Shown here: positions 1 through 7,717 of the stretch, one piece after another | Layout: the number at the start of each line of letters is the position of its first letter | Position numbering within the stretch: position 1 is the first letter of the stretch | NCBI GenBank assembly: GCA_902801515.1 | Contig: CADCII010000002.1 | Location: forward strand, 62,001-126,000 | Direction of reading: 5' to 3' | Length of the DNA stretch: 64,000 nucleotides | From: an uncultured Lachnospiraceae bacterium | Lineage (GTDB): Bacteria > Bacillota > Clostridia > Lachnospirales > Lachnospiraceae | Translations under genes and position numbers: made by a program | The notes under the pieces: generated by a model | Seen by the model: the letters and a program-made list of their open reading frames with translations, nothing else | The model's database searches: none | What the model was told of the DNA's origin: nothing

Positions 1-3000
1 TTAATAAAGGTATATGCGCCTTCGCTGCGATCCCTTTCGAGCGTATAATTTTCCACAGGATCCTGCGTCACATCATACTGGATGAGTGCGCCGTCGCTAT
101 AACGGTCAAGGTCATCAAAGGCAAATGTCCACGGCTCTGAAACCTCTATCTGCCTGATCTCCTCACCGCCTGCCATCAGTCTGACCGTGACCTTCTCCGG
201 CCTGTCTCCTGCTTCTTCTGTCTCTCCTGCTTCTTCTGTCTCTTCTGTCTCTCCTGTCTCTTTCAAATCATCTATCCAGACGATGCTGCCGTTCAGACTG
301 GTCTTTTCCGGAACCCGACTGAATGTAATAACGTAGTGCTCCCTGATGGTATAATCTTCTTCTATATACTCCGGCTCGCCTTCCGTCAGGGTGCTTTCGT
401 ATCCTGGAACCTCCGCCGGACTGATCTGGAACTGCACTTCTTTGCCGTCCCGCACTGCATACCGGCTCTCAAACATAAACTCATCGCTGTATTCCGATCC
501 GACGTCAAAATAGCCGTAATCGAAGGCGTCGCTGGTCAGGACTACACGGGTGGTGTCGGGACGTTTCCCGTCCTGATCGTTCTGATCGTCAAAAGCAACC
601 TGGCAGGCAATCTCTTTCATACGCGGTGTATGCGTCAGCGTGATCGTCCAGGCATCCTCATCCTCCTCGCTGCGGCTGACCTCGGCAAGATAGGTAGTTA
701 TCCCGTCTTCTCCGGTGATTACCTCGGTATCCGGCACCGAAACCGTATAGTCAATCAACTCGTCCGTATCCGGATCGCTAAGCGGAAGATCCATAAAACT
801 GCCATTCCAGAGATTCGCCGCACTCAGCAGGAGTTCCGTACCGGTGTCCGCACCGTCTGCCATAAGGGCAACCCTCACTTCTTCCGGACGAAGCCCGTCA
901 TCGTTGTAAGCATCCTCCCATACCAGGTTCACCTTCACATCCGTTTCCCTGGCGATAAAGGTGTTGCGGATCATACAGCTTCCCCAGAGCACACCGGACG
1001 ACTCTGTATAGGAAACCTGGAATTCCTGTTCACGCTCGCCGGCCCGGTCCATAAACACAGCTGTCTCGGTATCCTGCACTAAACTGTTGTCCAACGATAC
1101 CTCGAGAATACGGAAGGAATCCTTCCTGGTCGCGTTGACCGGCGCAAACTCTGCCTTCCAGTCATCCTCCGCCTTTACGCGGACACGCTGCACAGTCTCC
1201 CAGTCTTCTTTTCCTTCCATACGGCGCTGCAGCTCAGCGTATACAAAGGCAGGATACTTCTCCTCTTTTGCATCCCAGGCGATCTCCACAGAGAAGTTCT
1301 TGCTGAGAGGAACATCCAGCGGAGTTTTGGTAAGGACCGTCATCCCTGCATCGTTGTATGTATAATCCAGGGTATAGCTACTCTGCCATGAATGCGGGAC
1401 TGTCTCACCATCCTCATCCAGATAATAGATAACAGTACTGCCATCCTCCACGGCATCGCCGGAGGACGTGAGCTCCCTGATACGATAACTGCTGCCCCGC
1501 TCTTCGATGACGGAGGGGAACTCACCCTTCCAGTCATTCTCCCCGGACAGCTCCAGCGTCTCCACAGTTGCCCATGGCTGGTCCTCTGCGCTCTGCTTCT
1601 GAAGCGCAACTGTGATCTGTTCCGGCCGAAGATCATCGCCCTCTTCCCAGGCGATTTGAACCGGGAATGTCATCTCAATGGAGGGATTCCCCAGCCGGAT
1701 CTCGGTTCCGGTATCAGAGATGGTATAGTCCACATGTTGATAGACCGCATACAGATTGACGCTTCCCTCCCGGGTTATGCTGTAGGCCGCCTGCGTACTA
1801 TCCGCATCCTCATCATCCGGTGCGTGGACAGTCCCTTTCATCTGATCATTGACAAGGCGGAATCTCCATTCCCCTTCCAGCATTGACTGCAGTTCCAGAG
1901 AGATGCGGGAAGTCCAGCCATTTTCTTCAGAGAGCCTGACAGAAGTTCCTCCATATACCCAGCTGTTTCCATCCTTTTTCTGGAGCTGGACGATCACCCG
2001 CTCCGGCCGGTCTGTCGCATCGTCATCCCAGACTACACGCACCACATGATCCGTAATCTCGTCAAACTGAACATGAACCGTCACATCTCCCTCGGGCATC
2101 GTGAAGGAATAAGACTCTTTCTCCTCCGTATCATCCAAAATAGCGCCAACGCCTGGCGTGTCTGCAGTAACCGTGATACGCTCCAGGCGATAGCCATTCT
2201 GCGCGCTCGGAGTAACCGTAACTGTCTCACCGGCATTCGCCCGCTCCACGGAGGAGACAATCGTCCCTTCCCCGCTCTGCGTCAGCGTAATACTATAGTC
2301 AACCTGAAGCTTCTCAAATATCGCACGGACCGTCACCGCTTCAAAGCCCATAGAGAACGTATCGTCCGACCGTACGCCGATCTGTGATCCGCTTTCCTCA
2401 TAGACCTCCCAGCCTGCAAAGCGATACCCCTCCTCCGGCTCGGCTGTCAGTGCGACAGAATCATTGAAACCGGCTCTGTCACGGGATGCTGTCACTGTGC
2501 CGCCATCAGACTCCAAAACCGTAACACTATGCAGAGCCTCAGTCATCACAAAGATCGCTACATCCGCATCCGGCATGATGAATTCATAGTGAATACCGTC
2601 CTCATCCTCCACGAGCGGATCCAAATCAATCTGGTGACCCTCGAATGAAGCATCATAATACTGTGCAACAACACTGCGGATGTTGTGATCTCCGTCCGCT
2701 CTCACAAGAACCGGCACAGTCTCACCCGCGGCAGCCTGATCCGGATACTCCACCTGAGCCCCTTCGATCATGTCATCCAGCACGATACGGTAGTACACTT
2801 CGGAAGCCTCCGATTCAGTCTCTTCCGTGAGGTCGATCTCCATCTCCGGCATCATCGCATCCTGAAGGTAAGCATCCCCCGAGTCCGCGTCCATGTCTTC
2901 AATAAGTCCGCCTGCTTCCGGATAGTCGCCTGCCGCATCATCGTACGCACCCAGATCCCACTCATCTGCGCCAAACCCATCGTCAGACTCTATCATAAAA

Positions 3001-3170
3001 TCGTCATCTTCCGCAAACGAATCCGCGCCGTAGAGCTCATCATCCAGTTCCGGTGTCAGTGCCTCCGGAACCACATAGTCCTCCACCACCTCATCGGCAA
3101 AGACCGGAGTCGGCACAACCAGCGCAAGCGCAAGCACTATCGCAAGCGCTCTCTTCCAGATTCTCATCAT
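1..3170 (-). CDS. Cna-B repeat surface protein, C-terminal part outside window
   Basis: The frame is open from an ATG at 3170 to the left window edge (1056 codons, no stop), so the C-terminus and any LPXTG sorting signal lie outside. The first 25 residues are a signal peptide: MMRIWKR, a hydrophobic Ala/Leu/Val stretch, then a VFA cleavage site. An acidic Asp/Glu-rich segment follows to about residue 95. Residues 95-285 look like InlB/bacterial-type beta repeats with GYRFAGWEV. From about residue 370 there are at least six Cna-B-like domains, beginning near 372, 497, 623, 742, 843 and 957, each with a W/F-x-D...RPE-V-x-V-L signature; the sixth ends in YTF at the edge. A Glu/Thr/Gly low-complexity linker sits near residue 970. 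Cna-B domains are stalk modules of cell-wall adhesins and pilins. The gene lies 63 bases after the RiPP radical SAM gene and may be its own unit. Confidence 0.85.
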   Translation of the reverse strand, partial: MMRIWKRALAIVLALALVVPTPVFADEVVEDYVVPEALTPELDDELYGADSFAEDDDFMIESDDGFGADEWDLGAYDDAAGDYPEAGGLIEDMDADSGDAYLQDAMMPEMEIDLTEETESEASEVYYRIVLDDMIEGAQVEYPDQAAAGETVPVLVRADGDHNIRSVVAQYYDASFEGHQIDLDPLVEDEDGIHYEFIMPDADVAIFVMTEALHSVTVLESDGGTVTASRDRAGFNDSVALTAEPEEGYRFAGWEVYEESGSQIGVRSDDTFSMGFEAVTVRAIFEKLQVDYSITLTQSGEGTIVSSVERANAGETVTVTPSAQNGYRLERITVTADTPGVGAILDDTEEKESYSFTMPEGDVTVHVQFDEITDHVVRVVWDDDATDRPERVIVQLQKKDGNSWVYGGTSVRLSEENGWTSRISLELQSMLEGEWRFRLVNDQMKGTVHAPDDEDADSTQAAYSITREGSVNLYAVYQHVDYTISDTGTEIRLGNPSIEMTFPVQIAWEEGDDLRPEQITVALQKQSAEDQPWATVETLELSGENDWKGEFPSVIEERGSSYRIRELTSSGDAVEDGSTVIYYLDEDGETVPHSWQSSYTLDYTYNDAGMTVLTKTPLDVPLSKNFSVEIAWDAKEEKYPAFVYAELQRRMEGKEDWETVQRVRVKAEDDWKAEFAPVNATRKDSFRILEVSLDNSLVQDTETAVFMDRAGEREQEFQVSYTESSGVLWGSCMIRNTFIARETDVKVNLVWEDAYNDDGLRPEEVRVALMADGADTGTELLLSAANLWNGSFMDLPLSDPDTDELIDYTVSVPDTEVITGEDGITTYLAEVSRSEEDEDAWTITLTHTPRMKEIACQVAFDDQNDQDGKRPDTTRVVLTSDAFDYGYFDVGSEYSDEFMFESRYAVRDGKEVQFQISPAEVPGYESTLTEGEPEYIEEDYTIREHYVITFSRVPEKTSLNGSIVWIDDLKETGETEETEEAGETEEAGDRPEKVTVRLMAGGEEIRQIEVSEPWTFAFDDLDRYSDGALIQYDVTQDPVENYTLERDRSEGAYTFI

Positions 3171-3233
3171 GCTAAGTCCTCCTGCTCATATATTGCAAAT
3201 TTGACTGGTTCATCACGAATAAACATGTATTTT

Positions 3234-4379
3234 TCAATTCAACTTCAGAATCCCTTCTTTTACCAGCAGTTTTGTCCTTTTACAGATCTCCGGATTGTAA
3301 TGTCCCTTGTCAGCTCCATTGCTGCGGTATGCGGAACAGCTGAAGCAGATACTGTCATATACGCAGTCTGCGCATTCCATCGGAAGGGGGAAAGAAACCG
3401 CCTCTGCATGAATCTTTTTCCATGCATCCGAAAATGAATGATCAAGCAAACTTACCCGCAATGAATTCAGATTGTCACAAGCTGCCATCTGCCCGTTCCA
3501 GCTGATGGTAAATAAGCTTCTCCCAGCTCCGCACCGGATCCCGTACTCTGGCGTGCTTCCCCTTCCACATGCCGGAAGTTCTTCCTCGATTGGAAGAGGC
3601 AAGTCAGGAGCCTGTTTTCTCAGCATCTTATAGATCTCAACATATTCCTCATGTGTGATATCGCATAATTCACGTCCCGTTTCCTTGCGGGGCTGAAACA
3701 GGGCCACATTAAACGTAAACGGAATATGGAGCCTTTCGATCAGTTTAAAAATATTATCCAGATCTTCATATAAATATCTGCTGGGAGTAACTGCAATCAT
3801 CACAGGAAATCCGGCATCCTTCAACCGAAGCAGATTCTCATACACCGTATCAAAAACTGCGTGCCCCGTAACTCTGGTGTAGGCTTCATCCGAGCTCCCG
3901 TATAAAGAGATCGTCAAGCTGTGCGGCCGGTATTTTCGAAAAAAAGCCATCCTCTCTTCCGTCAACAGCAAACCGTTTGTTTTGACGCTGACCTTTATAC
4001 CCAGGCTTCTCAGGAAAAGGTACAGATCATCGAATCCCGGATATGTCAGACACTCTCCGCCAGTAAGCACAGCGTTCATCATACCCTGTGCGTGTGCCTG
4101 CTTCATGATATCCTTCCACCAGTCAGCAGGCAGCAGATGAGCACCATTCAGCTGTTCCGGATTAAGATGGACGTAGCACATCCTGCAGTCAAGGTTGCAG
4201 AGCGGCGTGATCTCAAATTGACCCGAGACAGGAATCCCTCTTTCTCTGGCCTTCATCTCCTGGTAGGTTTCTATGCAGCGCCAGTACTGGTTCTCAGGAA
4301 CATGCTTTCTGTGAAGCAGCTCAACAAGTTCCGGCAGGGACTGTATTGCAGAGTAATCGATATCAATCCGCTCATTCAT
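3234..4379 (-). CDS. Radical SAM/SPASM peptide maturase (RiPP locus 1)
   Basis: This 381-residue protein is a radical SAM enzyme. The CxxxCxxC cluster motif is seen as CNLDCRMC near residue 61, preceded by the usual FEITPL strand, and a GGECL segment follows for SAM binding. The C-terminal third is a SPASM domain with Cys residues in GIRCGAG, MAACDN, CADCVYDSICFSC and PEICKR, expected to carry auxiliary iron-sulfur clusters. Enzymes of this type form thioether, C-C or epimerised bonds in ribosomal peptides. It overlaps the PqqD-like gene by four bases (ATGA), and two small precursor-like ORFs lie upstream in the same direction, so peptide maturation is the likely role. The chemistry and which precursor it modifies are not readable from sequence. 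Confidence 0.85.
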   Translation of the reverse strand: MNERIDIDYSAIQSLPELVELLHRKHVPENQYWRCIETYQEMKARERGIPVSGQFEITPLCNLDCRMCYVHLNPEQLNGAHLLPADWWKDIMKQAHAQGMMNAVLTGGECLTYPGFDDLYLFLRSLGIKVSVKTNGLLLTEERMAFFRKYRPHSLTISLYGSSDEAYTRVTGHAVFDTVYENLLRLKDAGFPVMIAVTPSRYLYEDLDNIFKLIERLHIPFTFNVALFQPRKETGRELCDITHEEYVEIYKMLRKQAPDLPLPIEEELPACGRGSTPEYGIRCGAGRSLFTISWNGQMAACDNLNSLRVSLLDHSFSDAWKKIHAEAVSFPLPMECADCVYDSICFSCSAYRSNGADKGHYNPEICKRTKLLVKEGILKLN

Positions 4380-4639
4380 ATAAGAATCCCGATCTGCTTC
4401 AATTTCTCTACCGCAACATCAACATCTTCCCGCGCTGTTGCAGATTCTACGTCAAATTCCCTGACAAGGCGCTCTACAAGGTCTTCTTTCTCCAGGTCTT
4501 CTTTCAGCTGATTCAGCATAAATGCGGAAACCTCGTTAAGAATGACCGTACCATTAAAAGAATCTATCTGATCTCCGGTAGGTACCAACATATAGTCATT
4601 TGCCATTTGTACTATCTGAAAATCCGGTTTTAACTTCAT
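4376..4639 (-). CDS. PqqD-family peptide chaperone (RiPP recognition element)
   Basis: This 87-residue protein has the PqqD fold signature: an N-terminal beta hairpin (FQIVQMANDYMLVP), a conserved LN-E-SAFML helix start after FNGTVILN, a helical middle and a final helix ending KLKQIGI. PqqD-like proteins bind precursor leader peptides and present them to the maturase. It overlaps both neighbours by four bases, the HPr-kinase-like gene upstream and the radical SAM gene downstream, so the three are translationally coupled. A second copy with the same architecture is at 47257-47523. Confidence 0.85.
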   Translation of the reverse strand: MKLKPDFQIVQMANDYMLVPTGDQIDSFNGTVILNEVSAFMLNQLKEDLEKEDLVERLVREFDVESATAREDVDVAVEKLKQIGILI

Positions 4640-5508
4640 CTCTCCATATTCCCAACTGTCTGCCGAGCAATCGCTTCATACGACCTGTATGTGGATTCAT
4701 CCGTGATATCACAGGCAAGCTCATAAATCGGCACTCGTTCAGCCAGATATCTTATCGACTGCAGCGCTGTTGACAGCAGCTCAGTGTCCCACATTGGCAG
4801 AAAACACTGTTCGCATAACAACTTTATCTTCTCCTGCAATGTCATCTCGATTAACTGCGTTTCCTCTGCACGCTTGACTTTTAATATTGCGCCTATCGGG
4901 TAATTCACGTTCCGGTGTATCTGCTCTTTTCCATCCCACGGGACGCCATAGGCTAATTGCTTATACGAATCAATCGCAACACGGTCACCGGAGATCCATT
5001 CTGCAGAAAGTAATCTACACCATCTTTCAGCACGCGAAGACTTACCTATACCTGAAGGCCCGGTAAACGCATAAGCACTTCCATTCAGTTCTACGACTGC
5101 TGCATGCAGCGCGACAAATCCCTTCTGCAGCAATTTGCACTCTGACAACACTTGAAAAAGAGGACTGATAATATTCATTACTTCACTGTCAGGAAAGCAG
5201 GAAAGCTTTTCCAGAATAGCATATTCTGCCCTCTTATAGTCTGCATCAACCGCAATGGTACAGGCTCCATCCCGCTTCTCGAAAGTCCATCTGTAAATGT
5301 CTGCAGGTGAATCCGCCTCCCACACATTCAAACCAGCCGGCTCAGCTCTCTTATGGAACTTCGAAACCGGATGAAGTTTGTCTGCATGCTCTATAAAAAG
5401 ATCCGACACTCTCTGATGATCACGCCTGACCAAAAAAGAGTCGTAGCTGTGAGGCAAATAATTCTCTGCTTTAAGCAGCAGGGAGCCGATTGAATAGAAT
5501 ACTTCCAT
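4636..5508 (-). CDS. HPr-kinase-like protein of RiPP locus 1
   Basis: This 290-residue protein has the C-terminal kinase domain typical of HPr-kinase-like proteins in peptide clusters: LHAAVVE, then a P-loop GPSGIGKSS near residue 145, then SGDRVAID and YGVPWDGK. Relatives in lasso peptide clusters (PadeK, ThcoK) phosphorylate the precursor C-terminus, so a kinase acting on the peptide is a reasonable inference. I chose the ATG at 5508 (MEVFYSIG), preceded by AAGGG; the longer frame to 5553 would need a TTG. It follows precursor 1 by about 100 bases and overlaps the PqqD-like gene. It lacks the full bifunctional HprK/P architecture, so general catabolite control is unlikely. Confidence 0.75.
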   Translation of the reverse strand: MEVFYSIGSLLLKAENYLPHSYDSFLVRRDHQRVSDLFIEHADKLHPVSKFHKRAEPAGLNVWEADSPADIYRWTFEKRDGACTIAVDADYKRAEYAILEKLSCFPDSEVMNIISPLFQVLSECKLLQKGFVALHAAVVELNGSAYAFTGPSGIGKSSRAERWCRLLSAEWISGDRVAIDSYKQLAYGVPWDGKEQIHRNVNYPIGAILKVKRAEETQLIEMTLQEKIKLLCEQCFLPMWDTELLSTALQSIRYLAERVPIYELACDITDESTYRSYEAIARQTVGNMER

Positions 5509-5607
5509 CTCAACCCTTGTACACAAAACCCCCAAACAAAAACTTGAAAACAAGAAAATGTCCGGGAGTGCTTTTCATAATATTTTTCTGGATAAATCGA
5601 TAATCAG

Positions 5608-5844
5608 CTATATATAATTCCTCGCTTTTGCCCAGGCAATGATCTGCTGCTCACCTTCCGGAGTATTGGGGATCGAAGCCCCGAATTTAGCTGTCTCCAT
5701 AACATTGGCTAGAGATACACCATAATAACATTCCCCGGAAAACTCGCAGTGCATAGTATATGTTCCGGCTGCATCCGGGTCAAATCCAATGGCGCCTCCG
5801 GCAACAATCTCAAGTAACTCTGGTGAAATTTCTGTTCTGGCCAT
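5608..5844 (-). CDS. Putative RiPP precursor with double-glycine leader
   Basis: This is a small protein of 78 residues. The start MARTEIS at 5844 is favoured because GGAGG sits five bases before it; a start four codons upstream (5856) has only a weak site. The leader-like N-terminus ELLEIVAGG ends in a double-glycine motif typical of secreted peptide precursors. The remainder holds two Cys (MHCEF and GECYY), a Tyr/Gly-rich patch and a charged tail ending ARNYI. Its position directly before the HPr-kinase-like/PqqD/radical SAM genes supports a substrate role. No family is recognised with certainty. The 44.8 kb exporter lacks a C39 peptidase domain, so which protease would cut this leader is unclear. 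Confidence 0.6.
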   Translation of the reverse strand: MARTEISPELLEIVAGGAIGFDPDAAGTYTMHCEFSGECYYGVSLANVMETAKFGASIPNTPEGEQQIIAWAKARNYI

Positions 5845-5918
5845 ATTAGCCTCCATTAAAACCTGCTCATTTTCTAAAACCGCATTATACAGAGCAATCT
5901 CGTGACGGATAATCAGGT

Positions 5919-6125
5919 TTATCTGTAGCCAGTTTTACTGGGTGTAAACACTCTTGGGTTCCTGCTGTTCCATCCAATGTAGAAAGGCGTACCCAATCCA
6001 CAAACCTCCGTTCCGACTGACACATTTATGACTGACCCAAAGCAAGAAGCGGTTGTGCATGAAATCTGGTCCTTGTAATCAAACGTGATTTTTTCAATTA
6101 CTGGTGTTGAATAACTCCTTTTCAT
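5919..6125 (-). CDS. Putative RiPP precursor, Cys-containing
   Basis: This is a 68-residue peptide. The ATG at 6125 (MKRSYSTPVIEK) is preceded by GGGAGAT about ten bases upstream; a longer frame to 6182 adds a segment with no peptide-like character. The N-terminus, a basic start followed by Y-x-x-P-x-I-E-K-I-x-F, is the leader pattern seen in many clostridial Cys-rich or bacteriocin-type precursors, and the 7-Cys peptide at 46828-47085 starts in a similar way (MTYVKPEAEVMEF). Three Cys are present (QISC, ASC, EVC), followed by a Gly/Asn/Pro/Arg-rich tail ending TGYR. A near-consensus promoter lies 100 bases upstream. It is the first gene of RiPP locus 1. Confidence 0.6.
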   Translation of the reverse strand: MKRSYSTPVIEKITFDYKDQISCTTASCFGSVINVSVGTEVCGLGTPFYIGWNSRNPRVFTPSKTGYR

Positions 6126-6224
6126 TGTGGCATCTCCCGCCTGTATTCTTTGAATTCCTATGAGGAATAATCCTGTTCTCAATCTCCCGAATTGTCATGA
6201 TCAACTTATCCAAAATATGTAATA

Positions 6225-6253
6225 AATGTATTCAGAATTATCTGTAAAGTCAA
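6225..6253 (-). promoter_or_regulatory. Sigma-A-type promoter of RiPP locus 1
   Basis: On the minus strand there is a -35 TTGACT (6253-6248), a 17-base spacer and a -10 TACATT (6230-6225). It lies 100 bases before the ATG of the first precursor. The pattern closely matches the promoter before the precursor of RiPP locus 2 (TTGACG, 17 bases, TACACT). Confidence 0.65.
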
Positions 6254-6391
6254 GCATTAGATTGTACTCAATGGATTCCGTTGTTCGTTCTGCAGTTCCT
6301 CTGTTCTTCGCACATCGCATCCCTCCTCTCAACCCTCAGTACACCTGGCAGCGGTCAATTTCATAGTGGCTCAGGAATAGAATACAATGTC

Positions 6392-6413
6392 TTTTGTCAC
6401 AAAACTGTCACAA
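6392..6413. repeat. 11-base tandem repeat, possible operator
   Basis: Two adjacent copies, ttttgtcacaa and aactgtcacaa, differ at three positions and sit on the same helix face with an 11-base period. The spacing suits a dimeric regulator, but no specific regulator can be named. It is located 140 bases upstream of the RiPP promoter. Confidence 0.35.
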
Positions 6414-6450
6414 CTTGAAGAATACTCTGACATCGACGCAGCTATCGCTT

Positions 6451-7659
6451 TTACAGTTCTTTTCGCTCAAACATCCCCTGCAATTTCACATACTCCCCAT
6501 CACTATACACCACCATTCCGTTTTTCTTTCTCTTGATCCCGAGCGCTTCAAACATCATGTCTCGTCTTTTAAACTCCTGTAATCCTTTTACCAGGCCGTC
6601 ATTCCCGCCCGCGAGCTGGATTCCTTTCCACGCCCAGGCAAAGGGTCTCGCCAGAGGGTTATTCGCTTTTTCCCATTCCTTTTCTCCCCTGCGCTGGAGT
6701 TCTTTCAAAAGTGCGGTCGGATGGTGAAGCCATTCGCCTCTTGCCACAGCTCTCCTGTCTTCAAATTCTATCTGTCTCCCAAAGTTCCCGGAGGTCAGGA
6801 CATATTCCATCAGGTATTCGCAAACTTTCTCATCCGCCCTCCTGGTCCAGCTACGTTCCGGAAGCCCCAGATAGAGCTCACACATTCTGGCAGCATTTAC
6901 TGCGAGGGATTCCAGCCCCACCTGTTCTGCCAGTTTTCGGAATTCCGGCCACTTTTCATCGGGAAGGCATCTATGGACAAACATCATCCAATCAATGATC
7001 TGTCTCAGTCCCAGTCCGAATTCCAGATGATGATTTATATGTTCAAGTAAAACGAGTCCGTTCACAGGATCCGGGAGTGTATGTTCATGAGACTTCACAA
7101 TATTTTCCAGTATGAGGTTATCTATATTCCGCGCCTGGTCAATGTCATCCACCCATGCATAAGAGATATGTACTTCTACGGAAAAACCATCTTTTATAAA
7201 TTCTCTGTGCCTGCAGTTTGGTGCTATTTCCTGATACCCGTTTTCCAGAAGTGATTCACATGCAGCCTGCATATCTTCACGCCGCGTCATGATATCAATA
7301 TCTCCCAGACTGCGATACTCCGGAAATGAATAGTACCGGGCTGCGGAGATCCCCTTCAAAATAACATATGGAACCGTGACAGGTAACTGCGACAGAAGAT
7401 GCGTATAGCGCGCATAACAAAGTATGTGACGCTGAATGTCTATCTTCCATCTTTTTCGCAGGTCGTCCGGCATGGAAGTGTCTTTCAGGATTGATGCTGC
7501 CAGTGCCTGTATGCCATGCTCTCTGCATTTATTGTAGATCTCCCAGTCTGTACTTCCTGCAGGTCTTCCCCAGACTGCCGCCTTTATAAACTCTTCAAAT
7601 CGTTTCCAATCCTGATTCTTCTTCTCTTTCATAGATACACTCTTATTCCTGCGGATCAT
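6451..7659 (-). CDS. PF14907-type nucleotidyltransferase family protein
   Basis: This 402-residue protein resembles the uncharacterised nucleotidyltransferase family often found in capsule and peptide clusters. The signature is seen as YVILKGISAARYY followed by RSLGDIDIM around residues 97-120: an LKG helix start and a paired-acid D-I-D metal site. A later VHISYAW fits the third acidic strand. A helical C-terminal half contains HINHHLEFGLGLRQIIDW. The start at 7659 is an ATG; a second ATG at 7632 is also possible. It follows the related protein at 7718-8809 by 58 bases and is the last gene before the RiPP locus 1 promoter. Substrate unknown; it could act on the polysaccharide, on a lipid carrier, or on the neighbouring peptides. 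Confidence 0.75.
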   Translation of the reverse strand: MIRRNKSVSMKEKKNQDWKRFEEFIKAAVWGRPAGSTDWEIYNKCREHGIQALAASILKDTSMPDDLRKRWKIDIQRHILCYARYTHLLSQLPVTVPYVILKGISAARYYSFPEYRSLGDIDIMTRREDMQAACESLLENGYQEIAPNCRHREFIKDGFSVEVHISYAWVDDIDQARNIDNLILENIVKSHEHTLPDPVNGLVLLEHINHHLEFGLGLRQIIDWMMFVHRCLPDEKWPEFRKLAEQVGLESLAVNAARMCELYLGLPERSWTRRADEKVCEYLMEYVLTSGNFGRQIEFEDRRAVARGEWLHHPTALLKELQRRGEKEWEKANNPLARPFAWAWKGIQLAGGNDGLVKGLQEFKRRDMMFEALGIKRKKNGMVVYSDGEYVKLQGMFERKEL

Positions 7660-7717
7660 TTTGGTCTTTTCCGGTTCCCGGTTTGTCTTGAGGAGCGGGC
7701 AGCGCCCGCCGCAGCCT

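Larger units (their letters stand above)
6126..6450. other. Intergenic region between polysaccharide operon end and RiPP locus 1
   Basis: This 325-base stretch without a clear gene holds the promoter at 6225-6253. It also has an 11-base tandem repeat at 6392-6413, and a 15-codon ORF on the minus strand (6315-6268, MCEEQRNC...) with GGAGG six bases before its ATG. I see no obvious terminator hairpin with a T-run after the stop at 6451, so read-through from the polysaccharide operon into RiPP locus 1 is possible. Confidence 0.5.

Noticed and set aside
336..3437. Several plus-strand frames of 90 to 250 codons over the first 3.4 kb
   Set aside because: They lie antisense to the Cna-B protein, whose minus-strand frame is open for over 1000 codons with signal peptide and domains.
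3234..6182. Lasso peptide cluster
   Set aside because: Kinase-like and PqqD-like proteins occur in lasso loci, but there is no asparagine-synthetase-like cyclase and no B2 peptidase; a radical SAM enzyme is present instead.
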